Part shown: piece after piece, positions 37,612 through 46,640 of the stretch | Layout of the letters: each line of letters starts with the position of its first letter | Numbering within the stretch: the stretch's first letter is position 1 | Assembly (NCBI GenBank): GCA_016199745.1 | Contig: JACQFZ010000022.1 | Location: 1 to 64,000 of the forward strand | Source of the DNA: Gammaproteobacteria bacterium | GTDB taxonomy: Bacteria; Pseudomonadota; Gammaproteobacteria; Acidiferrobacterales; Sulfurifustaceae | Length of the DNA: 64,000 nucleotides | Direction: 5' to 3' | Translations under genes and position numbers: made by a program | Notes under the pieces: generated by a model | Database searches by the model: none | What the model was told of the DNA's origin: nothing | What the model saw: only the letters and a program-made list of their open reading frames with translations

Positions 37612-38613
37612 ATGGCGACGAAAAAGAAAACGAACGTTAAGAAAGCAACGCGTTCGCGCGCTCGATTGGCGCCGCGTAAAGAAAAGCGCGGGCTCGATGC
37701 GGCGGAGATCGTGTTGGCGGTCGATGCACCGGAAGTCGCGGCGTTGGCGAGTGAGGTGCGGGCGGTCGGCGGTGCGGCGATCGGCGCGTATCGGGAACCG
37801 TTGTCGGGGCGGGCGGTGTTGTTGGCGGTGTTGCCGCTGGATGCGCTGCAGCCGACGCCGTTTCAGCGCGATCTATCGCCGACGCATGCCAAGCGTTTGG
37901 CGCAGAAGATCGACGAGTCGGGATCGTTTCTCGATCCATTGATCGTCGTCCGCGGCATCGATGGTCGGCTGTGGACGCCGAATGGTCGGCATCGATTAGC
38001 GGCGGCCAAGTTGCTCGGCTTACGACAGATCACGGCGCTGATGTCGCCGGACGAGAACTTGGCGTTTCGTATTCTCGCGCTCAACACCGAGAAGGCGCAT
38101 AACCTAAAGGACCGTAGTCTCGAAGTGATTCGCATGGCGCGCGAGTTGGTGAAGCGTCGGTCGAGTGCGAAAGAGTCGGAGTTCGTTGCCGAGTTCGAGG
38201 CGCCGGAGCTACTGACGCTCGGCATCGTCTACGAGCGCAACGCCCGTTTCGGTGGTGGGGCATATAGCCCGTTCCTAAAGAAGGTCGATCGCTTCATCGA
38301 TCGCTCGCTCACCGTTAGCCTGCGCCATCGCGACGATTACGCGGCGCGGCTCGAAGAGATCGACGCGCACGTCAAGCGCATCATCGACGGTTTGCAAGAG
38401 CGCGGTTTTAAATCGCCGTATTTGCGTAGTTATGTCGTCGCCCGCATTAATCCGGTTCGATTCCACAAGTTGAAGAAGGGCGATTCTAAGCCGCCGATGG
38501 CGATCGGCGCGGCGCTGACGCGTATGGCGGCGGCAGCTAAGAAGTTCAATCTCGATTCGGTCCGCAGCGGTGACTTGGCGCTGGTGGCGGCGGTCGCGAA
38601 CGCAGACGACTAG
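37612..38613 (+). CDS. ParB N-terminal domain protein
   Basis: A Lys/Arg/Ala-rich N-terminus leads to a ParB/Srx-type domain: VLPLDALQPTPFQRDLSPTH, LDPLIVVRG, WTPNGRHRLAAAKLLGL. The C-terminal half is helical and basic and not shared with chromosomal ParB. No ParA is nearby, so it is more likely a stand-alone regulator than a partition protein. The next gene starts 10 bases after it. Confidence 0.85.
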   Translation: MATKKKTNVKKATRSRARLAPRKEKRGLDAAEIVLAVDAPEVAALASEVRAVGGAAIGAYREPLSGRAVLLAVLPLDALQPTPFQRDLSPTHAKRLAQKIDESGSFLDPLIVVRGIDGRLWTPNGRHRLAAAKLLGLRQITALMSPDENLAFRILALNTEKAHNLKDRSLEVIRMARELVKRRSSAKESEFVAEFEAPELLTLGIVYERNARFGGGAYSPFLKKVDRFIDRSLTVSLRHRDDYAARLEEIDAHVKRIIDGLQERGFKSPYLRSYVVARINPVRFHKLKKGDSKPPMAIGAALTRMAAAAKKFNLDSVRSGDLALVAAVANADD

Positions 38614-38623
38614 GAGGTTGGTA

Positions 38624-39007
38624 ATGGCCGCTTCGCTGGTTTGTTGGAAGTGCGGCGCAAGCTTACAGGTATTACCGCAGCCGCTGTCGCGCCTGGCCGA
38701 GTGTCCAGTATGCAAGGCCGAGTTGCATGTGTGTCGACTGTGCCAGTTCTACGACGCGCGCACGACTCGTCAATGCAGTGAAATTCGAGCTGAAGAAATC
38801 GTGAACAAGGAGCGCGCGAACTTTTGCGACTGGTTCAAGGCGCGACCGAATGCATTCGATGTGCGCGCGCAGGCGAAGGCGCAGACCGCCAAGTCGACGC
38901 TTGATGCATTGTTCGGCGCGACACCGCCGACCGATGCCGACGCAGATCCGGCGCGGGCAGCGGTGGAGCGTTTGTTTGGCGATAAAAAAGCGGAAAAAAA
39001 GCAGTAA
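38624..39007 (+). CDS. Zinc-ribbon protein
   Basis: Two CxxC pairs at the N-terminus (CWKCG and CPVC) plus CRLCQFY and C in RQCSE suggest one or two zinc sites. NKERANFCDWFK follows, then a variable acidic/basic tail. AGGAGG precedes ATG 38624. Probably co-transcribed with the ParB-like gene. Function unknown. Confidence 0.8.
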   Translation: MAASLVCWKCGASLQVLPQPLSRLAECPVCKAELHVCRLCQFYDARTTRQCSEIRAEEIVNKERANFCDWFKARPNAFDVRAQAKAQTAKSTLDALFGATPPTDADADPARAAVERLFGDKKAEKKQ

Positions 39008-39068
39008 GACGACTCGGAGTTAGTAAGCCATGCCGAAGACAACTGTGTCCTCGGCATAGATTTAAGAA

Positions 39069-39512
39069 TTACTTCGCCAGTTTCACCACTGTGCCTTCAA
39101 GCGCGACCCCGGCCATGATTGCACCAGCGCCGCAGAGGTACTCTTTATTGCTGGCAACATTTTCACCTTTATAAACGCTGTGAATATTGACGATGGCGTT
39201 GCCGCCTTCCCGTTGCGCCCGTTCTTGCAAGGCAATGAGACTACTGACGAAGGCGATGCGGCACGCTTCCTCGTCTGATTTATTGGCGGCGTTGGTTTTT
39301 TTATTGGACGTCCAGTGGCCGATGGACTTGGCAATCGGCGGGTGCGTCTGCTTGCCGAAATAGAATTTAATGTCCTTGCTGAGCTTGTTCCCGGCCAATG
39401 TGGAATTCAGCGCTTCCTCGATCGGTAGCAAGTGGCGGCTGTCGCGCGCTTCGGCACTAGCGGTGGCGATCAGCAACAGCGCGGCGGCAATTCGTAGAAC
39501 AGTAGGGCTCAT
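39069..39512 (-). CDS. Secreted protein of the excinuclease-ATPase-like (YbjQ-like) family
   Basis: A signal peptide (MSPTVLRIAAALLLIATASA) precedes RDSRHLLPIEEALNS, a charged middle with ACRIAFVSSLIALQERAQ, and GNAIVNIHSVYKGE with Cys in EYLCGAGAIMAGVAL. Relatives are often misnamed excinuclease ATPase subunit. It is likely periplasmic with unknown role. AAAGGAG precedes ATG 39512. Confidence 0.75.
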   Translation of the reverse strand: MSPTVLRIAAALLLIATASAEARDSRHLLPIEEALNSTLAGNKLSKDIKFYFGKQTHPPIAKSIGHWTSNKKTNAANKSDEEACRIAFVSSLIALQERAQREGGNAIVNIHSVYKGENVASNKEYLCGAGAIMAGVALEGTVVKLAK

Positions 39513-39683
39513 GCTAACTCCTTTGATTATTAGAAATGACAACGGAACGAGCACACGTTGTCGTGTGTACCGTCGTTTCCGTATTCCCAGCAGGGCTGGC
39601 GCAAACGTACGGCGTTGTCGACGATAAATCAACGTGGCGCCGACTGTTGCCGGTATCGGGCATAAGTAGGATCATTCGTCCCC

Positions 39684-39824
39684 ATGAAGAGCGTCGATCG
39701 AAAGCCCGATAAGATACCGAAGCGATTGCGCGAAAATTTGCTCGCTAAAAGCAATCACCGATTGGCGTCGCAGACCCGCAAAGTGATGGGTCGGCATTAT
39801 GCTGCTAAGTATCGGCAACGTTAA
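39684..39824 (+). CDS. Small very basic protein, 46 residues
   Basis: ATG 39684 opens MKSVDRKPDKIPKRLRENLL, then AKSNHRLASQTRKVMGRHYA and AKYRQR. About a third of residues are Lys/Arg/His, so nucleic-acid binding is plausible. Its TAA overlaps the next ATG (TAATG at 39822-39826), suggesting translational coupling with the hydrolase gene. I do not recognise the family. Confidence 0.5.
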   Translation: MKSVDRKPDKIPKRLRENLLAKSNHRLASQTRKVMGRHYAAKYRQR

Positions 39825-40537
39825 TGACGGCAGCGTCGACTAAAACCCTTACGGTTCAGCAGACCATGGCGGCCCATACGAGCATTCCCGTGGCTGCTAG
39901 TCGCGTTCCGGGTGTCGTTGTCATTCAGCATGCGCCAGGAGTGGACAGCGTTATTCATTCGGTCGCCGAGCGCCTAAGCAATGCCGGTTATGCCGCCATT
40001 GCGCCCGATCTCTATCACCGTCAGGACGCGACGATGCCGCTCGGGCCGCTCGAGTGCATGGATTTATTGAAAGATATTGAGGTTATGGCCGACGTGAATG
40101 CCGCGGTGGCGTATTTGCGCAGCGATGCACGCGTGGATCCGGAGCGTATCGGCGTGTTGGGCTTCTGTATGGGCGGGCGCGTAGCGTATTTGCTGGCGGC
40201 GGCGAATCAGACACTCAAGGCGGCGGTCGTTTACTACGGCGGCAATATCAAGGTGCCATGGGGCGAGCAAGTGCCAACGCCGTTCGCGCGCACGCCGCAG
40301 ATAAATTGTCCCATCCTGTTTCATTTCGGCGACGAAGACGACAACCCGTCGCCCGCTGATCGACGCATGCTCGATGCCGAACTCACGCGCCATGGTAAGG
40401 CGCACGAATTTTACCATTACCCCAACGCCGGTCACGCCTTCATGAATTTCACCAATGCCGAACGTTACCGGCAGGCGGCGACGGAAGTTGCTTGGCCGCG
40501 GACGTTGGCTTTTTTGGATCGCTGCTTAAAGTCGTAG
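39824..40537 (+). CDS. Dienelactone hydrolase family protein
   Basis: This alpha/beta hydrolase has nucleophile Cys in GVLGFCMGGRVAYLL, Asp in FGDEDDNPS and His in NAGHAFMNF. The family opens dienelactone in chlorocatechol breakdown, but many members have other ester substrates. It follows a 46-residue gene with a one-base overlap and precedes a Rho-N-like gene by 34 bases. Confidence 0.92.
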   Translation: MTAASTKTLTVQQTMAAHTSIPVAASRVPGVVVIQHAPGVDSVIHSVAERLSNAGYAAIAPDLYHRQDATMPLGPLECMDLLKDIEVMADVNAAVAYLRSDARVDPERIGVLGFCMGGRVAYLLAAANQTLKAAVVYYGGNIKVPWGEQVPTPFARTPQINCPILFHFGDEDDNPSPADRRMLDAELTRHGKAHEFYHYPNAGHAFMNFTNAERYRQAATEVAWPRTLAFLDRCLKS

Positions 40538-40571
40538 GCGGTTCATTCACTCATCAACAGAGGAAGCGCGA

Positions 40572-40895
40572 ATGACCCACACGTACGAAGAACTGAAGCA
40601 CAAGACCGTCGCCGAGCTGCGCGAGATCGCCGCCGGCGTTCAACATGAAGCGGTGCAGGGATATACGCAGCTACACAAGGACCAGTTGTTACCAGGGCTA
40701 TGCAAGGCGCTCGGCATTGAAGCGCATGCGCATCATCATGTGGTTGGCATCGATAAGACCGCGATTAAGAGCAAGATTCGTCTGCTCAAGGCGCGTCGTG
40801 ACGAGATTCTGGCGTCCGATGACCATAAGCCGCTTGGCGATGTGCTGCGCAAGATTCACAGCCTGAAGCGCGCGCTGCACCGGGCGACGGTTTAA
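40572..40895 (+). CDS. Rho N-terminal-like domain protein
   Basis: Residues 10-50 (KTVAELREIAAGV, GYTQLHKDQLLPGLCKALGI) match the Rho termination factor N-terminal SAP-like fold. A His-rich link and a helical hairpin (IKSKIRLLKARRDEIL, VLRKIHSLKRALHRA) follow. It is probably a small nucleic-acid-binding protein. Likely expressed with the hydrolase gene. Confidence 0.8.
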   Translation: MTHTYEELKHKTVAELREIAAGVQHEAVQGYTQLHKDQLLPGLCKALGIEAHAHHHVVGIDKTAIKSKIRLLKARRDEILASDDHKPLGDVLRKIHSLKRALHRATV

Positions 40896-40913
40896 AAACG
40901 TAGCGTGGGCAAC

Positions 40914-41078
40914 GAATGGCACTGACTTAACGACTTATTCCCTTCTCACCCGTGCTTTTCGGGGGAGAGGGTCAGGGAGAGGGGGTATAGGTTAAGACGG
41001 TCAATACTTCATGCGCCCCTCTCCCTCGCCCTCTCCCCGCAAGCGGGGAGAGGGAACAGCTTTAAGTCAGTGCCAGTC
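40914..41078. mobile_element. MITE-like element, second copy
   Basis: The left end is GAATGGCACTGACTTAA (40914-40930) and the right end TTTAAGTCAGTGCCAGTC (41061-41078), an imperfect inverted repeat of the same family as 20812-21101. Inside are CTCTCCC/GGGAGAG palindromes. No clear target duplication was seen. Confidence 0.5.
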
Positions 41079-41111
41079 GGGTAGGCAAGCTAATGTTGCC
41101 CACCTCGCCTT

Positions 41112-41426
41112 TTAATGTCCGCTGATGTGGGCGTGCAGCGGTTTGGTCTCTTCGAATTTCTGTTGTTGCTCCGCCGTCGCGTCTTGCTGATGCTGACGAC
41201 GCCACTCGTCGTACGGCATACCGTACACCACACGACGTGCGTCGTCATAGCTGAGCTCGATGCCACGTTCCTTGGCGGCCGCGGCATACCACTTCGCTAA
41301 GCAATTGCGACAAAAGCCGGCGAGGTTCATCAAGTCGATATTCTGCACGTCGGTACGACGTTGCAGATGTTGCACGAGTCCGCGGAAGGCGGCGGCTTCG
41401 AGCTCAATGCGGGTTTTATCGTCCAC
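41112..41426 (-). CDS. DUF1244 protein
   Basis: This 104-residue protein has AAFRGLVQHLQRRTDVQNID, LAGFCRNCLAKWY with the conserved CxxC, and YGMPYDEWRRQHQ, the complete DUF1244 pattern. Function unknown; the Cys pair suggests metal binding. It is 30 bases from and transcribed with rlmKL. Confidence 0.92.
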   Translation of the reverse strand: MDDKTRIELEAAAFRGLVQHLQRRTDVQNIDLMNLAGFCRNCLAKWYAAAAKERGIELSYDDARRVVYGMPYDEWRRQHQQDATAEQQQKFEETKPLHAHISGH

Positions 41427-41459
41427 GGTATGCTCCTGTGGGTGAGTGATGACGCCGAG

Positions 41460-43643
41460 TTATTTTGCCGAGCGGGCGATGCGAAAGCACTGATGAATGC
41501 GGGCGTTGCGCTTGAAGTCCTCGGGGATAGTGCGGTGTGTGATGTCGTCGATGGCGAACCCGCTGAGCTCGTCGACCGCCAGTTTGAAGCGCTGATAGTT
41601 GGTCGAAAAAATCAGAATGCCGTCAGGTTCGAGCAACGCCGCCGTGGCGCGAATGAGGCCGACGTGATCGCGCTGCGTGTCGAGTGTGTCGTCCATGCGC
41701 TTAGAACGCGAGAACGTCGGCGGATCGAGGAAGATCAGGTCGTAGCGCCGGTTCTGATTCTGCTCTAGCCATTTCAAAACGTCCGCTTGAATCAATTCAT
41801 GCGTCGGTCCGTAGATGCCGTTCAAATCGAAATTGCGCTGCGCCCAGTCGAGATAAGTATTCGACATGTCGACGGTAGTAGTGGAGGCGGCACCGCCGAG
41901 CGCGGCGTGCACGGTCGCCGTGCCGGTGTAGCCGAACAGGTTCAAGAAGCGTCGACCGCGCGCGAGTTCGCCGAGTAGCAGGCGTGTCGGCCGATGATCG
42001 AGGAATAGGCCGGTGTCGAGATAATCGGTGAAGTTCACCTGAAAGCGGCAAGCGCCTTCGCGCACTTGATGAAACAGGCCGCTCTCACTGAGCTTCTCGT
42101 ATTGGCTATGGCCTTTTTGTTGCCGGCGTACTTTGAAGTAGAGCTGCTCCGGCGGAATCTCCAACACCATGGGGATCACGGTTAAGGCATGCTTCAGCCG
42201 GCGTTGCGCCAGGCGTTCATCGATGCTCGCCGGCGCTTGATATTCCTGTACGTGCACGCGGCGGCGATCGCCTTCGTAGACATCGATGGCCAGGTTGTAC
42301 TCGTGCAGATCGGCGTCGTACAGCCGATACGCGCCGAAGTCCTGACGCTCGGCCCAGCGGCCGAAGTGTTTTAGATTTTTGCGCAATCGATTGGCGAACA
42401 TCTCGGCGCCACTGCCCAATTGCTCGGGCGACGTAATGACCACGCGTTCACGGTGGTACCACTCCGGCGTCACTTCAAAGCGCAATAACCGGCATTCAAT
42501 CGCGCCGTTGTAGAGCGTGTGCATCCGATGGGCACGCAGTCCCAGATCATGGCCGAGCTCGGCGTTGCCGGTAAACACGGCCGCGCGCCAGCCGGCGTAG
42601 TAACGCTTTAACGTGTCGCCCAGCTCTTTGTAGAGCGCCGGTAGCTCGTGCGCCTCGCCAAGGCGTTCGCCGTAGGGCGGATTGGCGATGGCGAGGCCGG
42701 CAGGTGTATCGGTTTCGGCGACGTTTTCTACCAGTGCGCGAACCTCGAACGTCACGAAGTCGTAGAGGTCGGCGCGTTCGGCGTTCTTGCGCGCTGCCTG
42801 CACCGCGCGGGTGTCGCTGTCGTAGCCGCGAATATTGGGAATGCGCGCAAGGCCGGCGTTACGTCGCTCGCGCGCCTCGGTCAACAACGCCTCCCAAGTG
42901 GCAGCGTCATGGCCGAGCCAATAAAGAAAACCAAAATAGGGCCGCAACAGCCCCGGGGCGATATCGCCGGCGATGAGCGCGGCTTCGATCGGTAACGTGC
43001 CCGAGCCGCACATCAGATCCACCAGCGGTGCGCCGTCGGCCGCTTGTGCCGCCCAGCCGGCGCGCAGCAGAATCGCTGCCGCCAGATTTTCTTTAAGCGG
43101 CGCCTCGACGCCGTGAGCGCGATAGCCGCGGCGGTGCAAGCTGTCGCCGGACAGATCGAGGCTCAACGTAGCTTCGTCGCGGTTCAAATAGAGGTTCAGG
43201 CGGATGTCCGGCCGCTCGGTGTCGATCGAGGGGCGCGTGCCGAAAGCGGCGCGCATCTGGTCGACGATCGCGTCTTTTATTTTTAGTGCGGCAAAGTGCG
43301 AATGATTGATCGCCGATTGCGAGACACTGGCATCGACCGCGAGCGTGCCGCTAGCGTTTATGTGCTCGCTCCAAGTGATCGATTGCGTACCTTGGTAAAG
43401 TGCATCGGCGCTGGCGGCAGGAAAGCGTGCCAGCGGTAACAGCACGCGGCTTGCGAGCCGCGACCATAAGCAAACGCGATAGGCTTGTTCGAGCCGGCCG
43501 TCGAAGGCGACGCCGGCGCGTGTTTCGCGTACGCCGTCGAGGCCGAGGGCGCGCAATTCGTCGGCTAACAGCGCTTCAATGCCCTTCGGGCAGCTCGCAA
43601 AATAGTTGTTGGAGAGTGACAACGGTGTGCTCACGAATGACAA
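41460..43643 (-). CDS. rlmKL: Bifunctional 23S rRNA methyltransferase RlmKL
   Basis: The N-terminal half has a THUMP domain and an N2-guanine methyltransferase (LVDLMCGSGTLPIEAALIA, IANPPYGERLG) for G2445. The C-terminal half (FLNLFGYTGTATVHAALGGA, FLDPPTFSRSKRMDDTL) is RlmK for m7G2069. The 727-residue length is normal for the gammaproteobacterial fusion. The start is TTG 43643 by homology (NNYFASCPKGIEALLADEL). Confidence 0.95.
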   Translation of the reverse strand: MSFVSTPLSLSNNYFASCPKGIEALLADELRALGLDGVRETRAGVAFDGRLEQAYRVCLWSRLASRVLLPLARFPAASADALYQGTQSITWSEHINASGTLAVDASVSQSAINHSHFAALKIKDAIVDQMRAAFGTRPSIDTERPDIRLNLYLNRDEATLSLDLSGDSLHRRGYRAHGVEAPLKENLAAAILLRAGWAAQAADGAPLVDLMCGSGTLPIEAALIAGDIAPGLLRPYFGFLYWLGHDAATWEALLTEARERRNAGLARIPNIRGYDSDTRAVQAARKNAERADLYDFVTFEVRALVENVAETDTPAGLAIANPPYGERLGEAHELPALYKELGDTLKRYYAGWRAAVFTGNAELGHDLGLRAHRMHTLYNGAIECRLLRFEVTPEWYHRERVVITSPEQLGSGAEMFANRLRKNLKHFGRWAERQDFGAYRLYDADLHEYNLAIDVYEGDRRRVHVQEYQAPASIDERLAQRRLKHALTVIPMVLEIPPEQLYFKVRRQQKGHSQYEKLSESGLFHQVREGACRFQVNFTDYLDTGLFLDHRPTRLLLGELARGRRFLNLFGYTGTATVHAALGGAASTTTVDMSNTYLDWAQRNFDLNGIYGPTHELIQADVLKWLEQNQNRRYDLIFLDPPTFSRSKRMDDTLDTQRDHVGLIRATAALLEPDGILIFSTNYQRFKLAVDELSGFAIDDITHRTIPEDFKRNARIHQCFRIARSAK

Positions 43644-43742
43644 CGGCGTCGGATGATATCCGACAAACGCGCGGCGAGGCTGCGAGATACAGCAGGAAGT
43701 GGCAGTAATGCGGCGTCGATAGCAGACGCCGTGCCCAAAACG

Positions 43743-44051
43743 CTATTTAGCGGCTTTTGGTTTTGCGTCACCCCGGCGGGCGGTCCAAACGGAATGCGAG
43801 CCGAAGGTGCGGGTGTTGAGCTGTTCTGCGTAACGATTGGCGTGCGCGGTAACGTCTTTGAGCGAGCCGCGGCGTTGGCCGGTGATCGTCGAACGACCGT
43901 TATCGAGCACATAGCGATACCAATGTTGGCCACCGCGTCCGCCGTCCGGGTTGTCGGTTTTTTCGACACGGGCGAGACGAAATGGACCCGTGCGACTAGC
44001 GGTGACGGGGCGGCGAGTACTGGCGTTTACGTTTGTTGTGGACTGCGACAT
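43743..44051 (-). CDS. Conserved hypothetical basic protein
   Basis: This 102-residue protein has the blocks GPFRLARVEKTDNP, GGQHWYRYVLDNGRSTITG and GSLKDVTAHANRYAEQLNTR. It has high Arg/Thr/Gly content and no membrane segment or recognised domain. GAGAACG precedes ATG 44051. It lies upstream of rlmKL in the same direction with a 100-base gap. Confidence 0.65.
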   Translation of the reverse strand: MSQSTTNVNASTRRPVTASRTGPFRLARVEKTDNPDGGRGGQHWYRYVLDNGRSTITGQRRGSLKDVTAHANRYAEQLNTRTFGSHSVWTARRGDAKPKAAK

Positions 44052-44259
44052 CTACACGTTCTCCTAGCGAAAATAGGCACCGGCCCGATCCAATGGGGAC
44101 GGTGAAAATGACGCTCTGGCAATTCGATCCCGCTGTACGTCTCGAAAGAGTTAGAGGGGCGGGCATCGTGACAAGGGCCGAAGAATACCACAGGGGGTAT
44201 CTGGGCTAATAGGTCAATAAAAACAAAGGTTCCGGCTTAGTCGAGAGGGTAGCTAAGGA

Positions 44260-44284
44260 CCCCTCTCCGGCATCGGAGAGGGGG
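44260..44284 (-). terminator. Hairpin downstream of pckA
   Basis: CCCCTCTCCG and CGGAGAGGGG form a 10-bp stem in the gap between pckA and the 44051 gene. No other content is seen in 44052-44335. Confidence 0.5.
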
Positions 44285-44335
44285 TATACAGAAACTCTTT
44301 ACTGATTCAAGCAGTTACGTATGGGCCCGGCGGGG

Positions 44336-45934
44336 TTAACCGGCCGCCACCGCCGCCGCCCGGACGTCGGGTGAAACTTGGTCGGCAAATTCCCGGAATT
44401 TTTCGGCGAAACGCCCGGCCAATTGCTTGGCTTGGGCATCATAAGCCGCCTTATCCGCCCAGGTGTTTCGCGGGTCCAGGACTTCGCGTGGCACGCCCGG
44501 GCACTCGGTCGGCATCTGCAACCCAAAGACCGGATGGATGTTGACCGGTACATCGTCCAAGCGTCCGTCGAGCACGGCATGAACCATAGCGCGAGTGTGG
44601 GCGATGCTGATGCGTTTGCCGACACCGTAAGCGCCGCCGCTCCAGCCGGTATTAATGAGCCACACATGCGGTTTGTGTTGGTCGATCCGTTGACCGAGTA
44701 GCTCGGCGTAACGTTGCGGATGGAGTGGCATGAATGGCGCGCCGTAGCAGGCGCTGAAATTAGGCGTCGGCTCGGTAATGCCCTTCTCGGTGCCGGCGAT
44801 CTTAGCGGTGTAGCCGAGCAAGAAATGGTACAGCGCTTGCGCCCGCGTCAGCCGCGAGACCGGCGGTAGCACGCCGAAGGCATCGGCGGTCAGGAAGATG
44901 ACGTGCTTCGGATGGCCGCCGCGGCCAGTCTCGCTGGTATTGGGAATGAACGAGATCGGATAAGCGCCGCGCGTGTTCTCGGTCAATGTATCGCTGTCGA
45001 GGTCGAGCGTGCGCCGGGTTTCGTCGAGCACGACGTTTTCCAGTACTGTGCCGAAACGCCGCGTGGTCGCGTAAATCTCCGGTTCGGCGGTCGGCGACAG
45101 TCGGATCATCTTGGCGTAGCAACCGCCTTCGAAGTTGAACACGCCGTTGCTGCTCCAGCCGTGCTCGTCGTCGCCGATCAGCACGCGCGAGCCGTCGGCC
45201 GAAAGTGTCGTTTTGCCCGTGCCGCTTAGGCCGAAGAACAACGCGGTATTGCCGTCCTTACCGATATTGGCCGAGCAATGCATCGGCAGCGTGTCGGCAA
45301 ACGGCATCAGATAGTTCATGACGGTAAAGATCGATTTCTTGATCTCGCCGGCATAGCTGGTGCCGCCGATGAGTACGAGCCGCTGCGATAGATTGACGAC
45401 GATGAACGTCTCGGAGCGGGTACCGTCTTCCTTGGGATTGGCTAGGCAGCCGGGTGCATCGATAACCGTAAACGGCGGTGTCGACGGCGTGCTGCCATCC
45501 GACGGTATGAACAAATTACTGGCGAACAGGCTGTGCCACGCATATTCGGTGACGATGCGGATTGGCAAACGATGCGTCGGGTCGGCGCCGCAATAACCAT
45601 CGCGCACATAAACGTCCTTACTTTTGAGATAAGACGTGATCCTGGCGTGCAGCTTACGAAATTGCTCCGGCGTGATGGATTGGTTGATTTTGCCCCACCA
45701 GATTTCCTTCTCGCTGGCCGGCTCGCGCACGAAATATTTGTCGTTAGCCGAGCGGCCGGTATGTTGACCGGTACGCACCACCAGCGGACCGTCGGCGGCA
45801 ATTAGGCCTTCGCCGCGGCGGATGGCGTGCTCATAGAGCGCCGGTGCCGAAAGATTCCAATACACATCGCCCAGTCCACTTAATCCGAGGTGTTCCAGGC
45901 CAATGGTTTGGTGACTCGATAACTTCTGCTTCAT
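44336..45934 (-). CDS. pckA: Phosphoenolpyruvate carboxykinase (ATP)
   Basis: This 532-residue enzyme converts oxaloacetate and ATP to PEP, the first step of gluconeogenesis. Visible motifs are the P-loop FFGLSGTGKTTLSAD, HCSANIGKDG, LIGDDEHGWSSNGVFNFEGG and NTGWSGGAYGVGKRI. ATG 45934 has GGAGGAGGAC just upstream; a frame from 45976 adds 14 non-conserved residues. It is divergent from a cold-shock gene. Confidence 0.97.
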   Translation of the reverse strand: MKQKLSSHQTIGLEHLGLSGLGDVYWNLSAPALYEHAIRRGEGLIAADGPLVVRTGQHTGRSANDKYFVREPASEKEIWWGKINQSITPEQFRKLHARITSYLKSKDVYVRDGYCGADPTHRLPIRIVTEYAWHSLFASNLFIPSDGSTPSTPPFTVIDAPGCLANPKEDGTRSETFIVVNLSQRLVLIGGTSYAGEIKKSIFTVMNYLMPFADTLPMHCSANIGKDGNTALFFGLSGTGKTTLSADGSRVLIGDDEHGWSSNGVFNFEGGCYAKMIRLSPTAEPEIYATTRRFGTVLENVVLDETRRTLDLDSDTLTENTRGAYPISFIPNTSETGRGGHPKHVIFLTADAFGVLPPVSRLTRAQALYHFLLGYTAKIAGTEKGITEPTPNFSACYGAPFMPLHPQRYAELLGQRIDQHKPHVWLINTGWSGGAYGVGKRISIAHTRAMVHAVLDGRLDDVPVNIHPVFGLQMPTECPGVPREVLDPRNTWADKAAYDAQAKQLAGRFAEKFREFADQVSPDVRAAAVAAG

Positions 45935-46325
45935 GTCCTCCTCCAAAATCGTTAAATGATCAACCGCGCCGAACATTTTGTTGGAGAACGTTTCTTGGTA
46001 ACCGGCACTCGCGGGGAACCGCCAGCAAGCGTAAGTATCCTAGTACGGCTCTTCTATGGGTAATTTTTTTCGACAGTCGGCGTAAAACGAGGGAGATTCT
46101 ACGAATGGGTTATCACGCCGAGTAGATCCAATTACCTTTACTTTTCTGTCCATTCCTGCTTCGGGTATCTCCCAGTAGTCTGCCAAAAAACCGTATCGTA
46201 GAGTCCACGCCACTGCAGTAAGGGTCTTGTCGTTTAACACGGAAGTTCCACCGGATCCCGGCAGTGCTCCCGCGAATACTTCAAAACCAGCTGCAGGTTC
46301 TTCTGTTATCCATGTGAGGTGATTC
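45935..46325. other. Divergent control region with open antisense frame
   Basis: The region lies between pckA and the third cold-shock gene. The minus strand is open from inside the cold-shock gene (46342, GTG) to a stop at 46040, reading WITEEPAAGFEVFAGALPGS to FVESPSFYADCRKKLPIEEP. The composition is protein-like, but there is no ribosome site or recognised family. It may be a gene relic or a chance frame over the cold-shock leader. Confidence 0.35.
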
Positions 46326-46529
46326 GTGATTACAGGCACTGTGAAGTGGTTTAACGAGAGCAAGGGCTTCGGCTTTATTACCCCCAAGGATGGTGGCAAA
46401 GACGTATTTGTTCATTATTCCGCCATCCGCGGAAACGGGTTCAAAAGCCTGGCTGAAGGCCAGCAGGTAACGTTCGAAATTCAGCAGACCCCTAAGGGTC
46501 CTGCGGCTACCAACGTAGTTCCCGCCTGA
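46326..46529 (+). CDS. CspA-family cold-shock protein
   Basis: GTG 46326 follows GAGGTG. RNP motifs KGFGFI and DVFVHYS are present; the third paralogue differs most in the middle ([20 protein letters not shown]). RNA chaperone. Confidence 0.95.
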   Translation: MITGTVKWFNESKGFGFITPKDGGKDVFVHYSAIRGNGFKSLAEGQQVTFEIQQTPKGPAATNVVPA

Positions 46530-46554
46530 TTCGCCGTCCAGGCGAGCTTTTCGG

Positions 46555-46583
46555 AACCCCGCCCCTGGCGGGGTTTCTTTTTT
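46555..46583 (+). terminator. Rho-independent terminator of the third cold-shock gene
   Basis: AACCCCGCC and GGCGGGGTT form the stem, with a T-rich run after it. Confidence 0.92.
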
Positions 46584-46640
46584 GTGCGCTGGGAAATATC
46601 GCTAGACTGCAAGACAAGGACACAACAAAAGGAACTGATA

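Noticed and set aside
37612..38613. Chromosome partition ParB
   Set aside because: No ParA neighbour or recognisable parS cluster, and the C-terminal half differs from ParB; only the N-terminal domain is shared.
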